A stretch of 52,818 nucleotides of DNA from Victivallaceae bacterium (GCA_024405735.1 JAKSOF010000015.1:1-52818), one strand, 5' to 3'; positions 24,591 to 33,599 are shown, numbered from the stretch's first letter. Notes: generated from the letters alone by a model not told the origin. A program made the numbers and translations.

Positions 24591-24619
24591 TTGACAAAAC
24601 GCGGTTTGTCCGCTATGTT
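24591..24619 (+). promoter_or_regulatory. Promoter of the LplT-like gene
   Basis: Plus strand: TTGACA (24591-24596), 17 bp, TATGTT (24614-24619). It is back to back with the pyrophosphatase promoter, the -35 boxes being 7 bases apart. Confidence 0.7.
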
Positions 24620-24649
24620 AAGAAAACGTTTTTTTCAGAACCGGAATTT

Positions 24650-25834
24650 ATGAAAAAATCAAGTTTCATTCCGCTTTTCGCCACCAATTTCGCCGGGGTT
24701 TTCAATGATAATTTTCTGAAAACGCTGGCGATGTTCATCGTCTGCGAATGGATCACCGGGCCGAAACTGCAATCGACCTGTCTCGGCTTGACGGCGGGCG
24801 CGCTCGTACTGCCCTACATTTTCTGCTCGCCTTTCGCCGCCAGAATGATGCAGTATCACAGCAAAACAGGCATCGTCCGCGCCGCGAAGTGGGCGGAACT
24901 GCCGATCGTCGGGATCGGGATCGCCGGATTTCTGCTTCACTCCATCGCGCTGGTCGTTTCCGGAGTCTTTCTGATGGGACTGCAAAGCTCGCTGTTTTCC
25001 CCCGCCAAATACGCCCTCGTGCGCGACATCGGCGGCGAGGAACGCGTTTCCGTCGGCTTGGGGTGGATGGACGGGCTCTCCTTTTTCGCGATGCTTGCCG
25101 GCACCGTCGCCGCCTCGTTTCTGATCCGCAGGGCGCCGGAAGCCGCTTACAGCGCGATTTTGCTTTTCTTTGCCGCATCCGGCGTCATCGCAAGTTACGC
25201 AATTTCCGCGCAGGAAGAACGCGAATTCGTCCCTCACAGCGTCGATCCGCTGCGCTTTTTCATTTCGGTCTACCGCCAGAACCGGCAGTACCGCGATCTC
25301 AACAAAATCATCTTCTTTTCCGGCATATTCTGGCTGGTGGCGGCAATGATGCAAATGGGGCTTCTGCTCTACGGGACTTCCGTTTTGAAGATCTCCGCCT
25401 TTCAGACGGGGCTCGTCCTTTCGCTGGCGGCAGTCGGCATCGCAACGGGCAACATCGCCGCCGGAGCGATCGACCGCAAGATCCGCCTTTTGAAAATATT
25501 GCCTTTGTCGGGATGCATTTCCGCCGGATTGCTTTTTCTCCTTTTCGCCTTGCCGTTGCGGCCGCTTTCTTTCAGCGTCGTCCTCGCTTGTTTCGCCTTT
25601 GAGATCGGATTTTTCAAACTTCCCCTCGAAGCCGAGATCCAGAAACGGCTCCGGGGCACGGCGCTCAACACCGCCCTCGCCTATCTCAATCAGGTCTCCT
25701 TTACTTTCATCCTCGCGGCATCGGGCATTTATGCGGCAGTCAGCGCGCTTTGGGGGCAACGGGCGTTTCTCCTTTTCAACGCCCTCCTGATGCTGGCGGC
25801 ATCCGTTTTTTACGCGACGGCAAAACGGAAATAA
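24650..25834 (+). CDS. MFS transporter, lysophospholipid transporter LplT-like
   Basis: The 394-residue membrane protein has about 12 helices. The LplT family signatures are present: FAGVFNDNFLKTLAMF at the start and QSSLFSPAKYALVRDIGGEE in the first half. LplT flips lysophospholipids inward so that Aas can reacylate them; an Aas-like fusion without a transporter part is encoded at 9467-12079, giving a plausible pair 12.6 kb apart. The ATG is preceded only by a weak GGAAT. The gene is monocistronic and is followed by the aldolase gene with its own promoter. Confidence 0.78.
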   Translation: MKKSSFIPLFATNFAGVFNDNFLKTLAMFIVCEWITGPKLQSTCLGLTAGALVLPYIFCSPFAARMMQYHSKTGIVRAAKWAELPIVGIGIAGFLLHSIALVVSGVFLMGLQSSLFSPAKYALVRDIGGEERVSVGLGWMDGLSFFAMLAGTVAASFLIRRAPEAAYSAILLFFAASGVIASYAISAQEEREFVPHSVDPLRFFISVYRQNRQYRDLNKIIFFSGIFWLVAAMMQMGLLLYGTSVLKISAFQTGLVLSLAAVGIATGNIAAGAIDRKIRLLKILPLSGCISAGLLFLLFALPLRPLSFSVVLACFAFEIGFFKLPLEAEIQKRLRGTALNTALAYLNQVSFTFILAASGIYAAVSALWGQRAFLLFNALLMLAASVFYATAKRK

Positions 25835-25884
25835 GCCGCGCTCAGGAAAAATCCGTCAAAACGGCGGATTTCCGCAAAAAAAGC

Positions 25885-25913
25885 TTGATTTTACCGCGTT
25901 TTTGCAGTATAGT
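25885..25913 (+). promoter_or_regulatory. Promoter of the aldolase gene
   Basis: TTGATT (25885-25890), 17 bp, TATAGT (25908-25913), about 45 bases before the start codon. A small stem (AAATCCG, 25849-25855, with 25865-25871) lies just upstream. Confidence 0.65.
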
Positions 25914-25964
25914 AAATGAAACGTTTTCCACCATACAACCATAGAATCAGGAAAGGAATTTCTT

Positions 25965-26978
25965 ATGGTCAACTTTAAGGATCTCGGCCTCGTCAACACG
26001 AGGGAAATGTTCAAGAAGGCAATGGCGGGCAAATACGCCATCCCGGCTTTCAACTTCAACAACATGGAGCAACTCCAGGCGATCATTCAGGCTTGCACCG
26101 AAAACGCCTCGCCGGTGATCCTGCAGGTTTCCAAGGGCGCCCGCAACTACGCCAACCAGACCCTGTTGCGCTATATGGCGCAGGGCGCGGTCGAGTACTC
26201 CAAGGAAATTTCCGGCGGCAAAGGCGCGGTGCCGATCTGCCTCCACCTCGACCACGGCGATTCTTTCGAGCTTTGCAAAAGCTGTATCGAATTCGGTTTC
26301 TCGTCGGTGATGATCGACGGCTCCTCGCTCCCCTATGAGGAAAACGTCGCGCTGACCAAAAAAGTCTGCGACTTCGCGCACCAGTACGATGTGACCGTCG
26401 AGGGCGAACTCGGCGTGCTCGCCGGTGTCGAAGATGAAGTTTCGGCGGCGGAATCGCACTACACGAAACCCGAGGAAGTGATCGATTTCGTCACCAAAAC
26501 CGGCGTCGACAGCCTCGCGATCTCGATCGGCACCAGCCACGGCGCGTACAAGTTCACCCCCGAGCAGTGCACCGTCGACCCCAAGACCGGCCGCCTCGTG
26601 CCCCCGCCGCTCGCCTTTGACGTGCTGAAAGCCGTCGAGGAAAAACTGCCCGGCTTCCCGATCGTGCTTCACGGCTCGTCGAGCGTCCCGCAGGAAGAAG
26701 TCGACATCATCAACGCCAACGGCGGCGCGCTCAAAGCGGCGGTCGGCATCCCCGAAGAACAACTCCGCGAAGCGGCGAAATCCGCCGTCTGCAAAATCAA
26801 CATCGACTCCGATTCGCGTCTGGCGATGACGGCGGGCATCCGCAAAGTTTTCGTCGACAAACCGGCGGAATTCGATCCCCGCAAGTACCTCGGCCCCGCC
26901 CGCGACCGGATGAAGGCGATGTACACGCACAAGATCATCAACGTGCTCGGCTCCGCCGGTCACGCCTGGGACAAGTAA
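25965..26978 (+). CDS. fba: Class II fructose-bisphosphate aldolase
   Basis: The 337-residue zinc-dependent aldolase splits fructose 1,6-bisphosphate into two trioses. CLHLDHG (92-98) holds the catalytic Asp96 and the zinc ligand His97; further features are VEGELGVLAGVED, ISIGTSHGAYKF and VLHGSSSVP followed by KINIDSDSR, the usual phosphate and substrate loops. AGGAAAGG precedes ATG. Codon use is strongly biased to C-ending codons compared with its neighbours, fitting a highly expressed glycolytic gene. It is monocistronic with promoter and terminator. Tagatose-bisphosphate specificity cannot be excluded. Confidence 0.93.
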   Translation: MVNFKDLGLVNTREMFKKAMAGKYAIPAFNFNNMEQLQAIIQACTENASPVILQVSKGARNYANQTLLRYMAQGAVEYSKEISGGKGAVPICLHLDHGDSFELCKSCIEFGFSSVMIDGSSLPYEENVALTKKVCDFAHQYDVTVEGELGVLAGVEDEVSAAESHYTKPEEVIDFVTKTGVDSLAISIGTSHGAYKFTPEQCTVDPKTGRLVPPPLAFDVLKAVEEKLPGFPIVLHGSSSVPQEEVDIINANGGALKAAVGIPEEQLREAAKSAVCKINIDSDSRLAMTAGIRKVFVDKPAEFDPRKYLGPARDRMKAMYTHKIINVLGSAGHAWDK

Positions 26979-27003
26979 TCCGCGTCCCTGCGCGATTTTT
27001 TCA

Positions 27004-27037
27004 AAAGACTGCCGCTTCCATGGCGGCAGTCTTTTTT
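27004..27037 (+). terminator. Rho-independent terminator of fba
   Basis: A 12-bp stem AAAGACTGCCGC / GCGGCAGTCTTT (27004-27015 and 27023-27034) with a seven-base loop runs into seven T. Confidence 0.92.
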
Positions 27038-27055
27038 TATTATACGGAGTCGGTG

Positions 27056-27082
27056 TTGAGGAGGCTCACGCCGCCTCCTCAA
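27056..27082. other. Stem-loop between fba and efp
   Basis: A perfect 10-bp stem TTGAGGAGGC / GCCTCCTCAA with a seven-base loop lies between the fba terminator and the efp promoter. There is no T-run and no plausible gene. Its role is unknown. Confidence 0.35.
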
Positions 27083-27165
27083 ACTCCTCCAGGCGCCCGC
27101 CGGAATAAAAAACATCATCGGGGGCGCGAAGCAATTCTCCGTCGAAAAATATATCGGCGTACTTC

Positions 27166-27194
27166 TTGCAAAAATCGCGTTTCGCGTGTATATT
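27166..27194 (+). promoter_or_regulatory. Promoter of the efp-epmA operon
   Basis: TTGCAA (27166-27171), 17 bp, TATATT (27189-27194), about 45 bases before the efp ribosome binding site. Confidence 0.65.
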
Positions 27195-27245
27195 AATGAA
27201 ATATCGCTTTTAAGATAAACGGAAATCATTTTCAAGGAGTAACTT

Positions 27246-27812
27246 ATGTTCAGTGCATCCGATCTCAAGAAAGGTCTGAAAATCCAGATCGACGGAGCGC
27301 CGTGGGTCATCACCGAGTTTGAATTCTGCAAACCCGGCAAAGGCACCGCGCTCTACCGCTGCCGTATGAAAAACATGATCACCGGCATCGGTATGGAAAA
27401 AACCTACCGCCCGACCGACAAAATCGACGAGCCCGATATCGAAGAGCGCGAGATGTATTACTCCTACTTCGACGGCAACAGCTACATTTTCAGCGATCCC
27501 AACACTTACGAGGAAATGAGCGTCGCGCCGGAGATCCTCGGCAACAAGACCTACTTCCTGATTGAGGAAAGCCTCTGCAATTTCGTCCTTTTCAACGGCG
27601 AACCGATCGACATCGCGCTCCCGACTTTCATCGAGAAGGAAATCACCGAAACCGAGCCGGGCGTCCGCGGCGACACCGCCACCAACGTGATGAAACCCGC
27701 CAAAATCGACAACGGTTACGAACTTCAGGTGCCGCTTTTCATCAATCAGGGCGACATCGTCAAGATCGACACCCGTACCGGCGCCTACGCGGAGCGCGTC
27801 AGCAAAGCGTAA
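27246..27812 (+). CDS. efp: Translation elongation factor P
   Basis: The 188-residue EF-P has the three-domain beta-barrel length. The loop CKPGKGTALYR holds Lys32, equivalent to the lysine modified by EpmA in E. coli (Lys34). EF-P relieves ribosome stalling at polyproline stretches. AAGGAG precedes ATG. The gene for the lysylating enzyme follows after six bases, and the conserved Lys in the loop agrees with that mode of modification rather than rhamnosylation of Arg. Confidence 0.96.
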   Translation: MFSASDLKKGLKIQIDGAPWVITEFEFCKPGKGTALYRCRMKNMITGIGMEKTYRPTDKIDEPDIEEREMYYSYFDGNSYIFSDPNTYEEMSVAPEILGNKTYFLIEESLCNFVLFNGEPIDIALPTFIEKEITETEPGVRGDTATNVMKPAKIDNGYELQVPLFINQGDIVKIDTRTGAYAERVSKA

Positions 27813-27818
27813 CTTTGA

Positions 27819-28706
27819 ATGGCGGACAAACTTCACAATCTCGCACTGCGCTCCCGTTTTTTGCGCGCAGTGCGCGATTTTTTTTACAGCGCGGACTTTC
27901 TGGAAGTCGAAACCAGTGTGCGCATTGCCGCCCCCGCCCCCGAGGAATATATCGAAGCGGTGCCTTCCGGCGAAAAATTTCTGCGTACCAGTCCCGAACT
28001 TGAGATGAAATGTCTCCTCGCCGACGGGATGCAAAAAATCTTTCAGATCGGCAGTTGTTTCCGGCTCGGCGAATTCGGACGCAAGCACCGCGAAGAATTC
28101 ACGATGCTCGAATTTTACGCCGCGCAATGGGATTATCTCACGCTTGCCGATTTCACCGCATCGCTCGTGATGGAAACGACGCGAAAACTTTTCGGCACGA
28201 CGCAAGTCGAATTTCAGGGCAAACGCTACGATCTCGGACGCGCCACGTTTATCAGCGTTGACGACGCATTTCAGCGTTACGCAAAAGTTTCCGCGTTTCA
28301 GGCGGATGCCGACGGCAGTTTTGACGAATTGATGGTCACCAAAGTCGAGCCGGAACTCGGCAGGGAGGGGTTGACTTTTCTCATCGACTATCCCGCCAAC
28401 CGCGCGTCGCTTTCCAAAATTTCCGAAAACGATCCGCGCGTCGCCCGCCGCTGGGAACTTTATCTCGGCGGAGTCGAACTTGCCAATGCTTTCGGTGAAT
28501 TGACCGACGCCGCCGAGCAGAAAATGCGCTTCCTGAAATCAGCGGAATTCCGCGCCCGCGAAAAGATGGCGCGCTACCCGGAGCCGGAAGCGTTTTACGC
28601 CGCGCTCGACAAGGGACTGCCGGAATCCTCCGGATGCGCTCTCGGCATCGACCGCCTCGTCATGATCCTCTGCAATGCGGACAACATCGGCGAAGTAAGA
28701 GCGTGA
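27819..28706 (+). CDS. epmA: EF-P (R)-beta-lysine ligase EpmA (GenX/PoxA)
   Basis: This 295-residue protein is a class II lysyl-tRNA synthetase catalytic core without the anticodon-binding domain, the hallmark of EpmA. Motif 2 is seen in FRLGEFGRKHREEFTMLEF and motif 3 in SGCALGIDRLVM near the C terminus. It attaches beta-lysine to EF-P, encoded six bases upstream. The lysine 2,3-aminomutase EpmB, which supplies (R)-beta-lysine, is not in the window. The gene converges with a membrane-protein gene whose stop lies 28 bases beyond. Confidence 0.93.
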   Translation: MADKLHNLALRSRFLRAVRDFFYSADFLEVETSVRIAAPAPEEYIEAVPSGEKFLRTSPELEMKCLLADGMQKIFQIGSCFRLGEFGRKHREEFTMLEFYAAQWDYLTLADFTASLVMETTRKLFGTTQVEFQGKRYDLGRATFISVDDAFQRYAKVSAFQADADGSFDELMVTKVEPELGREGLTFLIDYPANRASLSKISENDPRVARRWELYLGGVELANAFGELTDAAEQKMRFLKSAEFRAREKMARYPEPEAFYAALDKGLPESSGCALGIDRLVMILCNADNIGEVRA

Positions 28707-28734
28707 AAAATGGATTCCCCGGAGGGGAGAAAGG

Positions 28735-30045
28735 TCAGTTTTCCCTCATCCAGCCTTCGATTTTGAAGTTTTTTTCCAGAAGTTTGCGATCGGGGGAGGA
28801 TTTGTCTTCGGGAGAAAACCAGACTTCAAGCCGGACACCGTAGAACTGTCCCCAGTCGCCCTCGTAAATGCGAAAAGGGATCTGCGCGAAAAAAAGTTCG
28901 CCCGGATCGGCGGAGTACCCCGTCCTTTCCGTCGCGGTACGGCGCAAATGATCGGCGGAAAGCGGCGTGTTTCCGGTGATCTCAAACGCTTTGAGATAAA
29001 GGTCTCCGGCTTCGCCCGGATTGCAGAAAATCGTGGCGGCGTAATCGCCGTGGCAACCGGAAAGAGCAAGTTCAGGCGTTCCCGAAGTAACAGCGTTTTC
29101 CGGAAATTCGGCATGTCCGGCGAGCAACGAGGAAAATTCCGACTCCAATTCAAACACCGTCTGGGCGGTCATGATCCGCCCGGGGACGGTGTTTTCCTCA
29201 AGGATCTCGGCGCAGATCTTGCCCGCCATCACGCGGGTGGCATAGCGGTGATACACGGCGTCGGCATCGTATTCGCCGCCGGAGCGGAGCAAGCGGTTAT
29301 TCCAACTGCGCCCGGAAAGACGCAAATTCAAACGGTAACGGTAAAAGATCCCCTCCCCCGCAAAGCGGTAACTCCCGTCGCGCGTTGAAAGATATTTGCC
29401 CGACGCATCAAAAAAGCGGCGGTTGGCGATGTAATTGCCCCCGATGGATTCCCGGTAAAGCCGCCATCCGGGATGAATGGCAAGATATTCAAGCAGACGG
29501 CGGTTTTCGGGATCGGTTTGCTGCAGTTTTTCAAGCGAGGGAAGCAAAAATTCGCTCTCCTCCTCCGGAAAAATCGCGGGAAAAGTATTCAGCACTTTTG
29601 CCTGAAACGTCGCAGGCGCCGCCTTGCGGAAATCGAATGCTTTTTCCGGCATCGCGGGAGTCTGCAATACGGTGTTTTCCGGCAGATGCAGACGATCGGC
29701 GAAGTGATCGTATGCCGGACCGAAATAGGAATAAAGGTGATAAAGCGCAACGCTTCCCGCAGTCAGCAAAGCCGCCGCAAACGCAAAAAGCAACAATGCG
29801 ATGCCGCGCTCTCTTTCACGTTGACGCCAGCGGAGTATGCCGCAGACGATGCACCACAAGATCCCCGCGGCGGAGCACCAGACGCTTCCTGAGAGAATCT
29901 TTTCCGCCTGCCAGCGGAAAGGGTAAGGCAGACAGTCGCACCAGATCAACCCCGGCACTGCGGCAACGGCGATCAGCACCGCCGTTTCCGGCAGTACGGG
30001 GAAACGGTATAACCAGAGCGCGGTCGCTTTCAGGTGGCGGCGCAT
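28735..30045 (-). CDS. Unknown membrane protein after V-ATPase subunit K
   Basis: I do not recognise this 436-residue protein. It has three predicted helices in the first 125 residues (ETAVLIAVAAVPGLIW, VWCSAAGILWCIVCGIL, IALLLFAFAAALLTAGSVAL) and then a large soluble part of about 300 residues, probably outside the membrane, without known motifs. It contains many aromatic and charged residues (GGNYIANRRFFDASGKYL, PFRIYEGDWGQFYGV). It starts 12 bases after the subunit K stop without a clear ribosome binding site, so translation may be coupled. A link to ATPase assembly or cell envelope function is only suggested by position. Confidence 0.65.
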   Translation of the reverse strand: MRRHLKATALWLYRFPVLPETAVLIAVAAVPGLIWCDCLPYPFRWQAEKILSGSVWCSAAGILWCIVCGILRWRQRERERGIALLLFAFAAALLTAGSVALYHLYSYFGPAYDHFADRLHLPENTVLQTPAMPEKAFDFRKAAPATFQAKVLNTFPAIFPEEESEFLLPSLEKLQQTDPENRRLLEYLAIHPGWRLYRESIGGNYIANRRFFDASGKYLSTRDGSYRFAGEGIFYRYRLNLRLSGRSWNNRLLRSGGEYDADAVYHRYATRVMAGKICAEILEENTVPGRIMTAQTVFELESEFSSLLAGHAEFPENAVTSGTPELALSGCHGDYAATIFCNPGEAGDLYLKAFEITGNTPLSADHLRRTATERTGYSADPGELFFAQIPFRIYEGDWGQFYGVRLEVWFSPEDKSSPDRKLLEKNFKIEGWMREN

Positions 30046-30057
30046 GGATTTTTCAAT

Positions 30058-30528
30058 TTACGGCATCATCATCAGCGAGAAAACCAAGGCGAAAATCGCG
30101 CAGGTTTCCACGATGCCGAGCACCATCAGGTAGTTGGCGAAGCCCTGATCGGTTTCGGCAAAAGCGACACTCGCTCCCGCGCCCGCCTTGCCCTGATAGA
30201 TCGCCGAGACCATCTGCGCGAGACCGCCGAGCAACGCGATCACGATGAAAAGCCCGCTGTATTCGGCGTGCACGATCGCACCGTTGACGTACATCTTGCT
30301 TTTGATGATCATCATCATGATCATACTGTAAATCGTCTGCGAAAGCGGCGCGCCGACCAACGCGAGCAACAGAAACGGCGCGGCTTTGCCCTGCTGATAG
30401 CACTTTTTCCACGCGCCGATCGCCGCCTGTCCGGCGATGCCGGTACCGATCGCCGAACCGATCGCCGCCATACCGACCGCCGCATAAGCGACACCCAAAG
30501 TGATGAATCCTGCAATTTGTTCCGTCAT
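30058..30528 (-). CDS. ntpK: V-type ATP synthase subunit K (proteolipid)
   Basis: This 156-residue proteolipid is a double hairpin of four helices with Gly/Ala-rich faces (YAAVGMAAIGSAIGTGIAGQAA). The ion-binding Glu141 is in LMVLGIVETCAIF of helix 4, while the matching position in helix 2 is Gln64 (PLSQTIYS), so only one carboxylate exists per duplicated unit, as in V-type rings. It forms the membrane rotor ring. Gln64 with Glu141 resembles sodium-binding rings, but ion specificity cannot be decided. Its ATG overlaps the subunit I stop by four bases (ATGA). Confidence 0.93.
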   Translation of the reverse strand: MTEQIAGFITLGVAYAAVGMAAIGSAIGTGIAGQAAIGAWKKCYQQGKAAPFLLLALVGAPLSQTIYSMIMMMIIKSKMYVNGAIVHAEYSGLFIVIALLGGLAQMVSAIYQGKAGAGASVAFAETDQGFANYLMVLGIVETCAIFALVFSLMMMP

Positions 30529-32321
30529 TTTTCAACTCCTTTATCGTTAGAGGTTTTATGATTGGCAAAAGGATGGAAAGCGTTTCCGCTCCAAGTAAGA
30601 CCGGTGTGATTGGAAAATTCCAGAGTATTGAGGCGCACGGCGTGCACCAGGACGCTCATCAAGCCGAGCGAAAGATTCAATGCGTGTCCAAAGAGGATGA
30701 CGAGCAATCCGCCGGGGATGAACCACGCCGAAGCGCGCATCACGTCAAGCCCCATCCCGTTGAAGTTTCCGGCGATGTAAGTACCCGCCATGCCGACGGC
30801 GAAAAGCCGGATGTAACTCAAAAGATCGGAAAAACTGCCGATCATCGAAAAGGGAAACTGAAAAACGTCCGCCGGATTTTTCCAGTCCAGTCCGCAGAGC
30901 AACACCAGCACCAGTCCGGCGAGGTAACAGTAGTTCATCACCGCCGGATAATCCCCCGGCCAGACGATGATGCGGATCGCGAGGAAAAAGTTGCCCCAGA
31001 TGATCAGCATCCACCCTAAATTGGCGCCGACGCTTTTCCAGTTGGCGTCGTGGACCGCTTTCCAGATATGTCCGAGCGAAAGCTGGATGACGGCGAGCGC
31101 GAAACAGAAACACTGGATGCTCGCATCCTTGACCGCGGGGTCGGTCAGACACTTCAAGCCGCCGAAGCCGGTGCCGAACCAGTTGCCGGAAAGCGCGCCC
31201 CAGAGGATCGTGGCGCAACTTAAGATCCAGCCGAGTTTGAGCGCGGTTTTCGCCGCTTTCTTTTTACGGAATTTCCACGTCGCGAAACCGCACGCCGCGG
31301 CAAAAAGCGCGCCGTAGCCCGCATCGCCGATGATCATCGCGTAAAAGATGGTGAAAAAGATCAGCACGCCGCCGGAAATATCCATTTCGTGATAACCGGG
31401 CATAATGCCGAGGAAGTCAAAGAGCGGCTTGATCGTTTTCGACCATTTGCTCTCGCGGAGCAACACGGGCACGTTGTCACCGGGCGCGGGATCGTCGATC
31501 ACCAGCCCCCAGCCGTTCTTTTTGGCGGCATCGCGCAACGTGTCGAGCGATTCCGCAGGAACGTAGCCCGTCAGCGCGATCACGGCGTCGTGATCCTCCG
31601 CCGCATCGTACGCCGCGGAAAATTCGGCGTCGGCAAGCAACGCGTCGCGCGCGGCGGCGATCTCTTTTTGCGCGGAAACGTAAACGGCAAGTTTTTCCTC
31701 GACGGCAAGGATCTCCTTGCCGATCGCGCGATCCCGTATCTGCAGTAAAACAGGGTCGTCGGCTTCCGTCAATTTCACGACGGGCAGTTCGGAAACGTCG
31801 ACTTCCTTATCGGAAACGACGATAAAATCGGCGTGATTGCGGTCCTGAAACAAAACGGCGACGGCAAGATCGTCGCGGGATGAAACTTTTTCCAGATCCC
31901 GGCGCGTGCCGCGGCAAAGTTTGACAAAGATGCCGCGCGCGGCAAGTTCATTCAACGCGGCAAGCCGGAAATTGCCCCACGGCGCAAGCTGTTGCAGACG
32001 CAGACCGATCTTTTCTTTTTCCGTCTGTAATGTCGCGCGGCGTTCGAGCAGCGCGCGGCATCCGGCGAGGTACTCGGCGTCACTGCGGTCCGGCAAAAAA
32101 TCCGGTGAAGGCGCAATTTCCTTTTCTTCAGCAAAACGCGCGAGGTCGCTCTCGACGCGGCAGGCGGCGCGAAAGGCTTCCGCCGCCTCCAGAGAGCGCG
32201 GCGTCGGCTTGGCATTCTGCACGTCGATCTGCATCACGCCGACGTCGCGCAGAGAATAAAGCGCGTTTTCACGTTCTCCTGCAATCGCCAGCAACATGAT
32301 TTTTTTCATCGGGAGGATCAT
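30525..32321 (-). CDS. ntpI: V-type ATP synthase subunit I (a subunit)
   Basis: The 598-residue protein has a soluble N-terminal half with coiled-coil segments (PMKKIMLLAIAGERENALYS at the start) and a membrane half from about residue 310 with seven or more helices, including GYHEMDISGGVLIFFTIFYA, FSMIGSFSDLLSYIRLFAVG and the half-channel helices. It connects the rotor ring to the stator and forms the ion path. It starts shortly after proA; V1 subunits A, B, D and E are not next to it, although in related bacteria I and K usually follow them. It is slightly shorter than many homologues (about 600-650). Confidence 0.93.
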   Translation of the reverse strand: MILPMKKIMLLAIAGERENALYSLRDVGVMQIDVQNAKPTPRSLEAAEAFRAACRVESDLARFAEEKEIAPSPDFLPDRSDAEYLAGCRALLERRATLQTEKEKIGLRLQQLAPWGNFRLAALNELAARGIFVKLCRGTRRDLEKVSSRDDLAVAVLFQDRNHADFIVVSDKEVDVSELPVVKLTEADDPVLLQIRDRAIGKEILAVEEKLAVYVSAQKEIAAARDALLADAEFSAAYDAAEDHDAVIALTGYVPAESLDTLRDAAKKNGWGLVIDDPAPGDNVPVLLRESKWSKTIKPLFDFLGIMPGYHEMDISGGVLIFFTIFYAMIIGDAGYGALFAAACGFATWKFRKKKAAKTALKLGWILSCATILWGALSGNWFGTGFGGLKCLTDPAVKDASIQCFCFALAVIQLSLGHIWKAVHDANWKSVGANLGWMLIIWGNFFLAIRIIVWPGDYPAVMNYCYLAGLVLVLLCGLDWKNPADVFQFPFSMIGSFSDLLSYIRLFAVGMAGTYIAGNFNGMGLDVMRASAWFIPGGLLVILFGHALNLSLGLMSVLVHAVRLNTLEFSNHTGLTWSGNAFHPFANHKTSNDKGVEK

Positions 32322-32336
32322 AAGCGCATCATCCTG

Positions 32337-33599
32337 TTACCGTACCTGTCCGTTGCCGAAAACGAGGTACTTGTAGGTCGTCAATTCGTCGGCTCCCATC
32401 GGGCCGCGGGCGTGGAGTTTGTCGGTGCTGATGCCGATTTCCGCCCCCATGCCGAATTCGCCGCCGTCGGTGAAACGGGTCGAGGCATTGGCATAGCAGG
32501 TGGAGGAATCGACCCGCGCCAGAAAATAATCGATGTTTCCGGGGATCGCGCTCAAAATGCCGTCGCTGTGACGCGAACCGTAATGATTGATATGCTCGAC
32601 CGCAGCTTCCACTGTGTCGACGGTCTTCACGGCGAGGACAAGCGCAAGATATTCCGCGAAATAATCTTCCTCCGTCGCCTTTTTCGCATCGGAAACGAGT
32701 CGGCAGAACGCCTCATCGCCGCGCAATTCCACTTTGTTTTCTCTCATCGCTCCGGCGAAACGGGGCGCGAAATCAGACAGGATGTTGCGGTGGATGAGAA
32801 GCGTTTCCAGCGCATTGCAGACGCCGGGACGCTGACACTTGGCATTGACGATGATCCGGATCGCCTGGTCGATGTCGCATTTTTCATCGACAAAAAGATG
32901 GCAGACCCCCTTGTAATGTTTCAGCACCGGCATCGTCGCCGCTTCGACGACGGCGCGGATGAGCCGCTCGCCGCCGCGCGGGATGACGAGGTCGATATAG
33001 CGATCCATTTTGAGCATCAAAGGCACGGCGGCGTGATCCGTCCACGGCAATATCTGGACGATACCGTCGGGCAGACCGCACGCCATTGCGGCGCGATTGA
33101 GAACTTCGGCGATTTTGCTGTTGGAGTGAAACGCTTCGCTGCCGCCGCGCAAGATCACGGCGTTGCCCGCCTTGAGGCAGATCCCCGCCGCGTCCGCCGT
33201 CACATTGGGACGTGCCTCGTAGATGATGCCGATCACGCCGAAAGGAACGCTTATTTTACGGATTTTCAACCCGTTCGGGCGCGTCGTTTCCATAAGGATA
33301 CGGCCGACGGGATCGCGTTGCGCGCCGACCGTTTCCAGACCTTTTGCCATCGCTTCGACGCGCGCTTCGTCCAATGTGAGCCGGTCGATCATCGCGCCTG
33401 AAAGTTTCGCCGCTTTTTCGCTTTGCAGATCCATGCGGTTCGCCGCGATGATGTCGGAAGACGCGAGGCGGAGCGCCCGCGCCATCTCATTCAGGCAGAA
33501 ACGTTTTTTTTCGTCGGGAAGTACAGCGAGTTCAGTAGCGGCGACACGCGCGCGACGCCCCATTTCCTCAAGCTGACTGCGCACTTCAAATTCATTCAT
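32337..33599 (-). CDS. proA: Gamma-glutamyl phosphate reductase
   Basis: The 420-residue aldehyde-dehydrogenase-type enzyme reduces gamma-glutamyl phosphate to the semialdehyde in proline synthesis. Typical segments are VPFGVIGIIYEARPNVT, GNAVILRGGSEAFHSN, RGGERLI, and QRPGVCNALETLLIH with the catalytic Cys in the last. MNEFEVRSQLEEMGRRAR is the expected N terminus; ATG 33599 overlaps the preceding phosphatase-like gene by 8 bases. An in-frame ATG at 33617 is possible. The partner proB is not in the window. It sits in the middle of the dapA-to-ATPase minus-strand operon. Confidence 0.95.
   Translation of the reverse strand: MNEFEVRSQLEEMGRRARVAATELAVLPDEKKRFCLNEMARALRLASSDIIAANRMDLQSEKAAKLSGAMIDRLTLDEARVEAMAKGLETVGAQRDPVGRILMETTRPNGLKIRKISVPFGVIGIIYEARPNVTADAAGICLKAGNAVILRGGSEAFHSNSKIAEVLNRAAMACGLPDGIVQILPWTDHAAVPLMLKMDRYIDLVIPRGGERLIRAVVEAATMPVLKHYKGVCHLFVDEKCDIDQAIRIIVNAKCQRPGVCNALETLLIHRNILSDFAPRFAGAMRENKVELRGDEAFCRLVSDAKKATEEDYFAEYLALVLAVKTVDTVEAAVEHINHYGSRHSDGILSAIPGNIDYFLARVDSSTCYANASTRFTDGGEFGMGAEIGISTDKLHARGPMGADELTTYKYLVFGNGQVR

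Noticed and set aside
27040-27160. Possible small proline-rich peptide between fba and efp
   Set aside because: No start with a ribosome binding site; the palindrome at 27056-27082 explains the base pattern better.
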